From assembly GCF_932526225.1 (NCBI RefSeq), contig NC_064034.1, positions 19,094,927-19,158,926 on the forward strand: a DNA stretch of 64,000 bases, read 5' to 3'. The DNA is from Nematostella vectensis (taxonomy: Eukaryota > Cnidaria > Anthozoa > Actiniaria > Edwardsiidae). Of this stretch, positions 25,901-30,385 are shown piece after piece. Each line of letters begins with the position of its first letter. Positions within the stretch are counted from its first letter, which is position 1. Made by a program: the position numbers and the translations under genes. The notes under the pieces were generated by a model. The model saw only the letters and a list, made by a program, of their open reading frames with translations. It was not told the DNA's origin and searched no databases.

Positions 25901-28829
25901 AACAGCATCTCCCGGGTGCAGATGTTACAATGGTTGAGCCTCTTGACGATTGTTGTAGTGATGCTCATAAGACTCCTTGATCTGTTGATCCTTTGACCGC
26001 ACTAAGTCTGGGTTTAGCCAGTTTGGCTATAGCGAAGCTGGTAATGCAGAAAAAGCTGTGCGTATGTGCCTTCTTAACATGAGTTGAGAAGGGCTGTACC
26101 CGAAATAGAGAACTCTTCATTGTTGTTTCCAAATTATTGCTCAGTGTTGGCATTGCTCACCACGAAATGCTAAAGAGAGAGGCTGCTCTAGAGACCGCTT
26201 AACATGACAGGCCCCAGCACAGAAATCTCAGAGAATTTACCAGAATCCAGCGCTAGACCCAAGAGGAGCAATACTAATGCAAACAGGGCTATTTCAAAAG
26301 TTATTGGAATGCTATTACTATACAAGAAGTGCTTGAATGTTACTGTCAAACACTCATGACATTTGATTGAAATACTAGCAAGTTTTACTATTTACTCATT
26401 GATAAACAGATATAACTCCTGAATCAAACTTCAACTAACAGGTAAGTATTTAAATTTTCCAATTCTTAGGCAGGATCTATAATGTCATTGCCAATACCTG
26501 AAATCTTGTAATACTGTATCTATGGCAAAGTTTTGGAAAATCTTCAACCTGAAATAAAAATAACTTAAAACTACTTGTACTCACCCGGCAGTTTTGGTAT
26601 TTGCACTGAATGTCCCAGATTGGAGTTTGGATGAATTGAGGGTTATAGAAAATGATCCCACGCAGTCACCTTCTAGTTTTCCACAACAAATATCACGAAC
26701 AAGCTGAAGACCTGGCAAATATCACAAAGCATTAAATATCAAAGCACTAAATTAATGATTTGTCAGTACCTCTTGAAGCAGGGGCCTGACATATTGCAAC
26801 AGGTCACATGACATTTTGGATGGCAAAAAAAAATTAATGCATGCCCAGGCTTTTAGTGGCAAAATAACAACAGCAAAAAGCAAATTATTTAGTACTGTAC
26901 TTATATATAAGCCTGAATGTTTCTCTGTTAAAAAAGGATTTATTTTCATCTGAAGATTTTCTTTATTAATCATTCTCTGTTATGAATGTGGCTTGAATAA
27001 GCATCTCAAAAAGTCACATGATCAGTTCATACAAGTCACTTTATTGTTTCCACCAAAGGCCTTATACCAATGCTTGCATATTTACAACGCAGTGGCTATA
27101 TGCCCAACAGTCGGAAAGGTCCTCAATGGATTAAATTTCCAACAGTTTTCAATATATTCAAATAAACCAGCAAATTGTCGACTTAGTAAGTTCAAAATTC
27201 TATATTTGTTTAGAAAGAGCAAGCGTTCCTGAATTGAGCCATATTAGTGAAACTGAATGTTTTTCCTTGCTTGTATACACTAATACACTATAAAATTGTT
27301 ATCAAAGTTACAATTGAGTTTCATCTGCTTCAACTGTCGGAAAAGGTCTTCAATGGACTAAATGTTGACAGTTTCCAATTTATTCAAATAAGCCAGTAAA
27401 TTGTCAGCCTTGTGAGTTCAAAATTATCCTTTACTGTATTTGTTTAGAAACAGCTGTTGGAATTGAATGCTTTTCCTTGCTTGTATACACTATAAAATAG
27501 CTATTATAGTGACCCTTTAACTTTATTTGCTACAATTCTACAATTAGAGTCGGGAAAGGTTCATAGTGTTAACAGTTAAGAAGCAAGGGAAAACTTTCAA
27601 TTCCAAAAAAAAACTCAATTTAGAATGGCTTGCCCTTTCGAAACAAATATAGAATACTTTGAACTCCAAGGTTGAAAATTTACTGTGATATTTTAGCAAA
27701 TTGAGAGCTGTTGACATTTTAGCAGCATATTGTAGAAAAGTGCCACTAAAATTACGATTTTATAGTGTTCAGGAGACAACAGAAAACATCCAATACCAAC
27801 AACACAGCTCAATTCAGATTGCCTTGACCTCAATACCTAGAATACATTGAACTCAGTAGGTCGACAATTTGCTTGGTTATTTAAATGAATTAAGAACTTT
27901 TTGGCATCAAGTCCATTGAGGACCTTCCCCTACTGTCAGGCATATAGTCACTGCATAATTACAAACTAATTGTTTTGGTCATTCCTTGGAATGGCAGGCG
28001 CACTCTTTTCTGTGTTTATTTTGAATTTACCACTTATAAAGTGTGATCAGAGTTAGTGCCAGTCCCTTATCACAATGCTGTCCTCATCTGTCAATCCTTT
28101 ATCAAATGTATCAACCGAGCACAGGCTTACCAACCTCTCAGTCAGTCTCCAATCAATCCCAGTAACTAACAGTAGTTACATATTTTCACAATTGATCACC
28201 TCCTATAATTATCCTATATCCTAGAATAAAGGTCACAATAAACTCACATTGCTTTGTGATGTGTATTTATTTATTCTAGGATATAAGACAATTATAGGAC
28301 AATTACAGGAGGTGATCAATCGTGAAAATATTCGAGCTAGTTACTGGGATTGACTGGAGATTGACTGAGAGGTTGGTAAGCCTGTGAACAGAGAGCAAAA
28401 GATGTACTTCCATATTCAAAATGTCCTAAATGCACACTAAACATAACCATATTCATATAATCATTTTGTATTTCATTCAACCATTCATTAACAAATGCAT
28501 ACCTGTCATATGTTGTGGCCGTAAACCAGGGTTAGATCGACCAGCTCTGATGTTGTATACGTTGATTACTCTGTTTAGAAGACAGGCGAACGTTACTGAA
28601 TTCCTCATTATCTGACCTCCCTGAATTTAACATGAAGAACAAGAATCATTAGGATGATAACAAAGTTCTAACCAAAAGTAAAATAGTTTCTCACATTAGC
28701 ATGAATGTTGAAAATACTCCATTCATTGTGTTGTGTAAAATCCTACTACGTGATTAAACAAATAAAGTTACTCACCCCTTCCATTAAGCTGCCATCGATT
28801 TTTATTTCGCCTTCTCGTGCCTCTGCCAT
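221..28829 (-). CDS. RTCA: RTCA gene, RNA 3'-terminal phosphate cyclase; five exons, 3' part beyond left edge
   Basis: Five exons on the minus strand join with matching splice phases: 28829-28776, 28620-28503, 26711-26585, 762-639 and 345-287 (or 345-221). The predicted protein starts [13 protein letters not shown] and shows family blocks in order: a GGQI..RNS start of the cyclase fold, [17 protein letters not shown], a [15 protein letters not shown] stretch, [14 protein letters not shown], and [15 protein letters not shown]. The family uses ATP to turn RNA 3'-phosphates into 2',3'-cyclic phosphates, through an adenylylated histidine near the C-terminus, which lies outside this window. Exon 1 opens at the first ATG beside the shared promoter with TMEM69. 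Intron 3 is about 25.8 kb and filled with transposable elements. The main doubt is whether the locus still splices across that intron; family identity is secure. Confidence 0.9.
287..345 (-). CDS. RTCA: RTCA exon 5 with tandem-duplicated 3' end
   Basis: The exon starts after a gaag acceptor in phase 0 and encodes [19 protein letters not shown], then AG at a gtacag donor after position 287. The next 66 bp repeat the exon end and its donor, so a second usable donor follows position 221; using it would add 22 residues in frame. A third, damaged copy has lost the GT. The downstream exon is outside the window. Confidence 0.85.
639..762 (-). CDS. RTCA: RTCA exon 4
   Basis: 124 nt between a ttctag acceptor and a gtattg donor, phases 2 to 0, matching exon 3. 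It encodes [20 protein letters not shown] and [17 protein letters not shown], colinear with the known cyclase after the exon 3 block. Confidence 0.92.
804..2228. other. RTCA intron 3, no recognised gene
   Basis: AT-rich DNA. Short open frames at 1322-1695 (plus) show no recognisable domain. I see no splice-supported exon here. Confidence 0.5.
2229..2645 (+). mobile_element. LINE (CR1/L2-like) 3'-end fragment
   Basis: Broken plus-strand frames encode [14 protein letters not shown], followed by material like the post-RT region of the LINE at 34.6-35.6 kb (there KRLYALRVLKKCG, then a VIEYASAAFANLP block). The fragment ends in an (ATT)n tail near 2625-2640, as does the longer copy. Several stops and frameshifts make it a dead 5'-truncated copy. 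Confidence 0.7.
2755..3385 (+). mobile_element. Decayed BEL/Pao LTR-retrotransposon fragment
   Basis: The open part at 3074-3385 contains [10 protein letters not shown], like the start of the Pao peptidase region, and then [18 protein letters not shown], like the BEL/Pao reverse-transcriptase block around GGF.LTKW.SN...VL..I. The two segments lie closer together than in an intact element, so there is an internal deletion. The purine-rich DNA before it may be gag remains. No LTRs were found. Confidence 0.55.
3386..4858. other. RTCA intron 3, non-coding with homopolymers
   Basis: No recognised gene. There is a T run near 3580, a C run at about 3717-3736, and a GC-richer patch at 4070-4380 with a caagatggcg motif near 4111. 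A short open stretch after 4270 has no identifiable domain. Confidence 0.5.
4859..4936. repeat. (GA)n microsatellite
   Basis: About 39 uninterrupted GA dinucleotides, read directly. The Ser/Leu-rich frame on the other strand is an artefact of the repeat. Confidence 0.98.
5266..5304. repeat. Perfect 18-bp hairpin with AAA loop
   Basis: The 18-base arms at 5266-5283 and 5287-5304 (core GGACTGGGCAAGT) are exact reverse complements separated by AAA. Flanking sequence is not palindromic. It may be a repeat terminus or insertion scar. Confidence 0.9.
5305..7082. other. RTCA intron 3, no recognised gene
   Basis: AT-rich. Open stretches at 5269-5660 and 6009-6240 do not resemble a family I recognise and lack splice support. 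Confidence 0.5.
7083..7990 (+). mobile_element. Decayed Gypsy gag remnant
   Basis: Fragments resemble the gag at 23.84-24.66 kb: [18 protein letters not shown] here against [15 protein letters not shown] there, and then a zinc-knuckle-like [13 protein letters not shown] near 7743-7783. Frames are broken many times, and it abuts a LINE fragment on the right. Confidence 0.6.
8040..8680 (+). mobile_element. LINE reverse-transcriptase C-terminal fragment
   Basis: One open frame from 8087 encodes [14 protein letters not shown] followed by a region like the end of non-LTR RT and its C-terminal tail ([19 protein letters not shown], then FCKRAFRYG). The palm motif with the catalytic aspartates is missing, so this is a 5'-truncated copy. 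It differs from the CR1/L2-like family at 34.6 kb. Confidence 0.75.
8681..9469. other. RTCA intron 3, no recognised gene
   Basis: No coding evidence. A short local duplication of ctctggcag lies near 8920-8955. Confidence 0.5.
9470..9909 (+). mobile_element. LINE RT C-terminal fragment (second family)
   Basis: Broken frames encode [14 protein letters not shown] and then [20 protein letters not shown], a typical post-RT stretch of L2/Jockey-like LINEs (a VW.P....I..IE.VQR.ATR pattern). No catalytic motif remains. Confidence 0.65.
9910..10225. other. RTCA intron 3, no recognised gene
   Basis: An open stretch at 9967-10242 has no recognisable domain. Confidence 0.4.
10226..10320. repeat. 52-bp satellite, outlying diverged copies
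   Basis: About 1.7 diverged copies of the same unit found at 10655-10801 and 11664-11800 (shared words catgaac, ccacttgcaacaaac, ggcaatact). Confidence 0.75.
10338..10360. repeat. Poly(G) run
   Basis: A run of about 23 G, followed by another G-rich patch at 10391-10404. It explains the proline/glycine-rich open frames here, which are not genes. Confidence 0.95.
10655..10801. repeat. 52-bp satellite, left block
   Basis: About 2.7 tandem copies of a 52-bp unit containing ATAACCACTTGCAACAAACC. The block is cut at 10801 by the retrozyme insertion and resumes in register at 11664. Confidence 0.9.
10891..10938 (-). ncRNA. Hammerhead ribozyme, complete, minus strand
   Basis: Read on the minus strand: stem I strand AUGCCAUG, core CUGACGA, stem II GUCC/GGAC with loop UAACAA, GAA, palindromic stem III ACAG/CUGU, U16.1-C17 cleavage site (before position 10897), then CAUGG pairing back to CCAUG. 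All conserved core bases are present. Stem III has no loop, as in dimer-acting hammerheads of retrozymes and Penelope-like elements. This copy is in the sense orientation of RTCA pre-mRNA, within intron 3. Confidence 0.88.
11187..11225 (+). ncRNA. Hammerhead ribozyme copy, 5'-truncated at the arm junction
   Basis: Stem II, GAA, stem III and the UC cleavage site (11218) match the intact copies, but the arm junction replaces the 5' side: core base C3 is T, and the preceding bases do not pair with CATGG. It should be inactive in cis. Confidence 0.8.
11531..11578 (+). ncRNA. Hammerhead ribozyme, complete, plus strand
   Basis: CUGACGA at 11540-11546, stem II GUCC (11547-11550) with GGAC (11557-11560) around loop UAAUAA, GAA at 11561-11563, stem III ACAG/CUGU at 11564-11571, and C17 at 11572. 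Stem I pairs CCATG (11535-11539) with CATGG (11573-11577). It differs from the minus-strand copy by one base in loop II. Confidence 0.9.
11664..11800. repeat. 52-bp satellite, right block
   Basis: About 2.6 copies continuing the left block after the retrozyme insertion. The last copy ends at the Gypsy target-site duplication CTCAT (11796-11800). Confidence 0.88.
11801..11897 (+). repeat. Gypsy 5' LTR (97 bp)
   Basis: Very short LTR starting TG and ending CA. It contains ccaataaaa and ccaagatggcg. It matches 21847-21943 except G/C at about 11847. Confidence 0.92.
11899..11911 (+). other. Gypsy primer-binding site
   Basis: TGGCGACGAG starts one base after the LTR; the TGG start would pair with a tRNA 3' CCA. 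The primer tRNA was not identified. Confidence 0.7.
12065..12472 (+). pseudogene. Gypsy gag, N-terminal part, interrupted
   Basis: Starts [12 protein letters not shown] and encodes about 136 gag residues (charged, with [11 protein letters not shown] early), then runs into the nested LTR at 12473/12474. The reading frame continues in the same gag at 17941. The apparent hydrophobic extension past 12474 is translated LTR, not protein. Confidence 0.85.
12469..12473. repeat. Target-site duplication of the nested LTR element (left)
   Basis: ggagc at 12469-12473 against ggagt at 17937-17941: four of five bases match, and both choices keep the gag frame after removal of the insertion. Confidence 0.65.
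12474..12630 (+). repeat. Nested element 5' LTR (157 bp)
   Basis: Begins GCCAGT and ends ACTGGC, exact inverted ends, instead of the usual TG...CA. Same as 17780-17936 by eye. Confidence 0.88.
12632..12645 (+). other. Nested element primer-binding site
   Basis: TGGTGGCAGCTGG lies one base after the LTR. It is placed and shaped like a tRNA-complementary primer site. Confidence 0.7.
12732..17627 (+). CDS. LTR-retrotransposon Gag-Pol polyprotein (1,631 aa)
   Basis: One frame from ATG 12732, 101 bp after the LTR. In order: a gag-like region (residues 1-270); a zinc-knuckle-like CPLCSQ...H...C near 280; an aspartic protease with DSGATGN near 375; a reverse transcriptase (about 640-900) with [29 protein letters not shown] and the catalytic LADDLY near 817; RNase H from VTDGAL near 966; an integrase zinc region with CHPSTHQ near 1218 and CHHC near 1250; core acidic residues at about 1280 (AADV), 1338 (RTDPAPG) and 1377 (AEKAVQEL); and a C-terminal [19 protein letters not shown] domain, then an acidic Pro/Ser tail. 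It would make the proteins for particle assembly, reverse transcription and integration. ADD replaces the more usual YxDD or FADD at the RT site. No stop or frameshift was seen. Confidence 0.9.
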   Translation: MAATHRAPKQWSLSKTETITSFENWKQNLMYTLSLDTNFSTYLADGATWKKKTKTEPLRGYTDDDETVQQSKRLTAQQKVNFLELMLGQIANYCPIISRNTLVKNSTSLEFIWQAIRQHFGFQVTGAHFIDFVDIHLEPDERPEDLFQRLMAFAEDSLLKPNNLTHHGEQVTEEEELSPTLENLIVLTWLRLIHPSLPRLVKQRYGTELRSRTLASIKPEISQALSSLLEEIRTSDDAKILRSAVSNTYQWKPATSHNNQWKPAPNSKTTSRKPRSSKVCPLCSQANRSDTHHFLSECKFLPDSDRRYMIKARQIADIFDDNDSELETHAQMPSTESIDPPAHTAHDAVVLRIQTRQSPYLDVFYNHHTVRMTVDSGATGNMIRLSTATRLGCNITTSSQSVSQADGSSQLRVVGETRLSFTRADKSFSFEGLVVENLDVEVLAGTPFMEKNDIAVRPAKGQIILGDNTIYTYGAHHSTLTSTTARLVTVLRAPPRNATVWPGEFLEITLPDDTPTDAEYALEPRTDAPSARRVKPSAVWPPPGIVTSIAGRIRIPNLTSEPRSLKRNEHFCQVRQLFEPSNVTTTSPARAFPSTDTLHSANVSLDPDSLLPSDIKAKFKALHHEYDQVFDANIEGYNGHVGPFEARVNMGPVEPPQRKGRLPQYAREKLLELQDKFDELENQGVFKRPEDVGISVEYLNPSFLVRKPNGGSRLVTAFADVGRYSKPQPSLMPNVDSTLRQIAQWNHLIATDLTSAFYQIPLSRDSLKYCGVATPFRGVRVYTRCAMGMPGSETALEELMCRVLGDLLAEGVVVKLADDLYCGGNTPHELFSNWKRTLQALHECNLRLSASKTIINPKTTTILGWIWSAGTLKASPHRVATLAQCPTPTTVGRMRSFIGAYKVLSRVVPQCSTFLSPLDEIVAGRESRDTIEWTDNLHTAFYNAQKALSSTRVITLPRPEDFLWIVTDGALRDPGIGATLYITRNGNLHLAGFYSAKLKGSQSSWLPCKVEALSIASATRHFSPYLIQSHHRASILTDSKPCVQAYEKLCRGEFSASPRISTFLSAVSQYQATVRHVSGSSILPSDFASRNAPPCEDEACQICSFVKQLGDSVVRRSSIQDVIDGNERLPFTSRLAWLAIQSECPDLRRTHSHLKQGTRPSKKVTNIKDVKRYLGVATIAKDGLLVVKRETPLSPSRECIIVPRRVLDGVLTALHIQLCHPSTHQLKMATKRYLFALDLEKAIVRVSQACHHCASLRTSSKARIEQSSCDPPDTIGVSFAADVIRRSRQFILIVRECVTSYTTSLLLTNEQHSTLRDALIRLCVQMRPLDGPVAVIRTDPAPGFQALKEDKLLQHHRLVLEIGRAKNVNKNPVAEKAVQELEREILQLDPLGGPVSEVALAVATANLNARIRLRGLSAREMWTQRDQFSNSQLPFQVQTLIEKQHDQRNSNHAYSEKSKAPTADFRPSTAITVGDLIYLHPDRNKTRGRDRYLVVDTEGGFCNIRKFIGSQLRSTSYRVKKTDCYKVPSEVPDKTPTAAYDCDSSADEDDTPATKRLPPPAPPDIPTAITDPPSRDVPPQSDADASETRAMDSSHCPSNLQDDDTSPPRRSTRERHLPLRYRDDDFITDFK
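17757..17775 (+). other. Nested element polypurine tract
   Basis: Nineteen purines (aagagagaaagaaaggaag) end four bases before the 3' LTR, the usual place for plus-strand priming. Confidence 0.75.
17780..17936 (+). repeat. Nested element 3' LTR (157 bp)
   Basis: Same as the 5' LTR by eye. The 157-bp LTR plus a 5-bp duplication is 162 bp, a multiple of three, and the LTR is open in the gag frame. Confidence 0.88.
17941..19010 (+). pseudogene. Gypsy gag C-terminal part and protease
   Basis: Continues the gag after the nested element ([17 protein letters not shown]). A Lys-rich linker and two zinc knuckles follow ([16 protein letters not shown] near 18212; [14 protein letters not shown] near 18281), then an aspartic protease with [10 protein letters not shown] near 18535-18570. 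A frameshift at about 19005 separates it from RT. Confidence 0.88.
19005..19664 (+). pseudogene. Gypsy reverse transcriptase
   Basis: RT blocks in order: [61 protein letters not shown], the active-site region [11 protein letters not shown], and [11 protein letters not shown]. The residue before DD is Arg where most Gypsy RTs have a hydrophobic residue. A TAG at 19662-19664 interrupts the same frame before the RNase H. Confidence 0.88.
19665..21119 (+). pseudogene. Gypsy RNase H and integrase
   Basis: Continues the RT frame after [20 protein letters not shown], then RNase H ([28 protein letters not shown]), the integrase zinc region (HKLGHLG...CFNCQ) and a catalytic core with [19 protein letters not shown] and ANGESEKFM, i.e. 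the DDE residues. The normal DASP-type start of RNase H reads EASYHQG here. A frameshift near 21085 ends it. Confidence 0.88.
21086..21567 (+). pseudogene. Gypsy integrase C-terminal end, frameshifted
   Basis: Two frames cover the rest: [17 protein letters not shown] (21086-21283), then [20 protein letters not shown] (21280-21567), the GDxV..RQ-type end domain of Gypsy integrases. A frameshift at about 21275 separates them. Confidence 0.85.
21832..21846 (+). other. Gypsy polypurine tract
   Basis: gaagtaagggagaaa lies directly before the 3' LTR TGTAAT. It has one T. Confidence 0.7.
21847..21943 (+). repeat. Gypsy 3' LTR (97 bp)
   Basis: 96 of 97 bases match the 5' LTR by eye. It is followed by the target-site duplication CTCAT. 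Confidence 0.92.
21949..22191. other. Non-coding spacer between Gypsy copies
   Basis: No gene. It ends in tttgggagga, a polypurine-tract-like stretch before the next LTR. Confidence 0.4.
22192..22392 (+). repeat. Probable LTR of a second Gypsy family
   Basis: Starts TGTTATAAG after a purine-rich stretch and ends CAACA just before TGGCGTCAGAAG, a primer-site-like sequence at 22393-22404. A gag start follows. No matching second LTR was found. Confidence 0.55.
22546..22675 (+). pseudogene. Gypsy gag N-terminal fragment
   Basis: Starts [18 protein letters not shown] and reads to about 22675, typical of Gypsy gag starts in animals. It is then interrupted by about 420 bp of unrelated sequence and picks up again near 23100. 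Confidence 0.65.
22676..23095 (+). mobile_element. Insertion in gag, probably a solo LTR
   Basis: Lies between two parts of one gag. It holds a TATA box (gtatataagg, 22735-22744), a compact stem-loop and an aataaa near 23070, the layout expected of a solo LTR. Exact ends and a target duplication could not be set. Confidence 0.4.
22855..22890 (+). other. Stem-loop in the probable solo LTR
   Basis: Outer stem CCCCGA/TCGGGG and inner perfect stem CAATGC-TGA-GCATTG. It lies about 110 bp after the TATA box, so it could be in the transcript leader. Confidence 0.45.
23100..23460 (+). pseudogene. Gypsy gag continuation
   Basis: Frames encode [31 protein letters not shown] and then [20 protein letters not shown], matching gag downstream of the first fragment. 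At least one stop and one frameshift (near 23248). Confidence 0.65.
23480..23621. repeat. 71-bp tandem duplication
   Basis: Two copies (23480-23550, 23551-23621) that look identical, containing aataaa, within LTR-like DNA that ends CACAACA before TGGTTGTGAG near 23690. Confidence 0.9.
23844..24660 (+). pseudogene. Gypsy gag, third copy, broken
   Basis: Starts [13 protein letters not shown]; later frames give [35 protein letters not shown] and a zinc-knuckle area near 24570. Related to the remnant at 7.1-8.0 kb. Several stops and shifts. Confidence 0.65.
24266..24589. repeat. 162-bp tandem duplication inside gag
   Basis: gctcgccaatgag through agatcaagtg occurs twice with a 162-bp offset (24266 and 24428). 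The copies are almost identical, so the duplication is recent relative to the decay of the gag. Confidence 0.92.
24780..25770 (+). pseudogene. Gypsy protease-RT fragment with internal deletion
   Basis: The protease site reads [11 protein letters not shown] where an active DTGAD or DSGA would stand. RT blocks follow: [46 protein letters not shown]. There is then a deletion and a frame change before [11 protein letters not shown], the active-site region. Ends near 25770 without RNase H or integrase. Confidence 0.85.
25771..26584. other. RTCA intron 3, no recognised gene
   Basis: No coding or repeat family identified. Short frames on both strands near 25735-25996 lack domains. Confidence 0.45.
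26585..26711 (-). CDS. RTCA: RTCA exon 3
   Basis: 127 nt between a gccag acceptor and a gtgagt donor, phases 1 to 2. It encodes [15 protein letters not shown] and ends at the family block NTKTAG. It is followed by the giant repeat-filled intron. Confidence 0.9.
26712..27088. other. RTCA intron 2, no recognised gene
   Basis: AT-rich, with nothing recognisable. Confidence 0.5.
27089..27954. mobile_element. MITE/foldback element with long imperfect TIRs
   Basis: The left end (gcagtggctatatgcc, then ggtcctcaatgga) is mirrored at the right end (tccattgaggacctt, then catatagtcactgc). The imperfect arms extend 150 bp or more each. An internal diverged copy of the left arm starts near 27335. No open frame, so non-autonomous. 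A clear target-site duplication was not found. Confidence 0.7.
28120..28386. repeat. 267-bp near-palindrome in RTCA intron 2
   Basis: Arms of about 105 nt (28120-28223 and 28273-28386), with cacaggcttaccaacctctc mirrored by gagaggttggtaagcctgtg and gatcacctcct mirrored by aggaggtgatc. The ~50-nt centre is unpaired. Probably a foldback MITE. Confidence 0.88.
28503..28620 (-). CDS. RTCA: RTCA exon 2
   Basis: 118 nt between a ttcag acceptor and a gtatgc donor, phases 0 to 1. It encodes [15 protein letters not shown] and [17 protein letters not shown], highly characteristic of the RNA cyclase family. Confidence 0.93.
28776..28829 (-). CDS. RTCA: RTCA exon 1
   Basis: Eighteen codons from ATG to a gtgag donor, ending in phase 0. 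The donor lies just before the GG of the family GGGQI motif, which continues in exon 2. Confidence 0.88.
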
Positions 28830-29136
28830 GGTTTCTTTATAAGTTAATGCTTTGGCAAAATTTTGCTTGCCTGGCGGCTATCTGGCTCTCAATGTATTGG
28901 GTCTCCTGTGGTCGCGAAGGAGTAGTGACTAGTAAAAGTAATTTAAAGGATTACGAGTGAATTCGAGTGAATGAATCTATATAAAAGAAGAACTTGATTT
29001 AGCAACAACATTATTTTGTAATATCTTTTATTTTTTGTGGATAAACAAGCCCTTGAAAGTACTTTTTCCACTTCAGTTTTGAAGCTTGAGCCCACACTAG
29101 CAAGGGCTAGCTGTCTCCAGGATAGTCATATCCAAG
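28830..29136. promoter_or_regulatory. Head-to-head promoter region between RTCA and TMEM69
   Basis: 307 bp separate the two start codons on opposite strands. The TMEM69 start codon lies in CCAAGATGGCGGCCAC, a match to the YY1-type AAGATGGCGGC motif often found at 5' ends of housekeeping genes. No TATA box at a useful place was seen. Confidence 0.6.
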
Positions 29137-30046
29137 ATGGCGGCCACAAGAGGTGTAATGCTGTCGCTCTTTACTCGATATTCTTCTAAAATGTATCACC
29201 GAGCTATGTTTTCATGGAACATGACATCATATTCAAGATATTTTAGTAAAATGGTATGGCATGGAAAAAATATTTTATTAGTAATTGATGAATAACCAGC
29301 CTTGAATAACTAGTTTTAATGTACACAACAAAAAATAGTTCAAGTGATCGAGCTTATCATCCGAGTAAAAATGACCGAAACAAACACCTCGAGGAACTCT
29401 AATTTAGGTCCAGATAGCGGGGTTCTTGCTACCTACGGAACATGACTGCAATTCTAGTAGCTGTTTTGTAACAACTTGATCAATATTTAATTTTCAGGAG
29501 TCAGGAACAGCTCTAAATAACCTCAAAACAAAACACCTAGCTGCGTCCCCTTCTATCATCAAGAGAGGAATCACAAGTAACAATGGGAAGACAAACACCT
29601 TTATGACTGACCTGAAAAAAAGTCCACCTCCTGCTCTTTGGCTTGGCCTAGCCGGAGCAATCCCATTCACAAGTCTTGCTGGTCTATCACTGATCACACC
29701 AAGTTACCTGGACACTATCATTCATGCCCAGTGTGCATATGGCGCATGTATACTTACATTTCTCGGAGCAATACACTGGGGATATGCCTTAGTCCAAGAC
29801 AGTGAGCTAAAGCTTGATTGGGTGACTCTAGGGTACAGTGTTACTCCATCATTAATTGCGTGGTCTTCATTGCTGATGAAGTCAGAACATGGGTTGATAA
29901 CTGTGTTTATTGGGTTACTGTTTGCACTCAGTAAGGACCTTGCTACTCTTCCCTTCCCTTCATGGTACCATGCAATGAGAAAGATGCTGACAGCTCTGGC
30001 ATCATCATCTGTTCTTGTTACTGCTCTAGCATTTTATATGCATTAG
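29137..30046 (+). CDS. TMEM69: TMEM69-like mitochondrial membrane protein (DUF3429), two exons
   Basis: Exon 1 (29137-29253, 39 codons) is rich in Arg, Ser and Met with no acidic residue, as expected for a mitochondrial presequence. Exon 2 (29498-30046) starts after ttttcag in phase 0; the intron is GT-AG. The 221-residue product has hydrophobic segments at about 85-105, 118-137, 149-166, 171-189 and 203-219, and the motif PALWLGLAGAIPF followed by YGACILTFLGAIHWG, typical of the DUF3429/TMEM69 family. Its biochemical role is unknown. It shares its promoter region with RTCA. Human TMEM69 is slightly longer. Confidence 0.88.
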
Positions 30047-30195
30047 TAATTTAGTGAAACATTTGCAAAATAAGAACTAGAGGATTCTGTTTTGTTTGAT
30101 GTTCTTTACACACAGTATGATAGCATAATACAGTAGATCTTGTTTATTTTGCACTTACATAAAATAGTTGCCAAGAACAATGAAAACAATTAAAC

Positions 30196-30284
30196 AGTAC
30201 TTACATTATCGCTTATTCTGGGTGTAACAGCCATATTATGGTAAGTTTGCTGTTACACCCAGAATGAGCCATAATGTAAGTACT
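30196..30284. repeat. Inverted-repeat hairpin (about 36-bp arms)
   Basis: agtacttacattat and tctgggtgtaacagc are mirrored by gctgttacacccaga and ataatgtaagtact, with a ~17-nt centre. Confidence 0.88.
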
Positions 30285-30385
30285 CAAACAAATTGCAATC
30301 CCTCGCAAGCATATGAAATCCCTCAGGTATCCCAGTCAACCCTGCGCGCAGGGTCTAGTTTGTAAAGGAATGGGTACAGGATGAG
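30285..30385 (-). repeat. Interspersed repeat C, copy 1
   Basis: Shares, in reverse complement, the block around actagaccctgygcgcaggg, gttgactgggatacctga and caatttgtttgag with 40643-40725. Confidence 0.75.
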
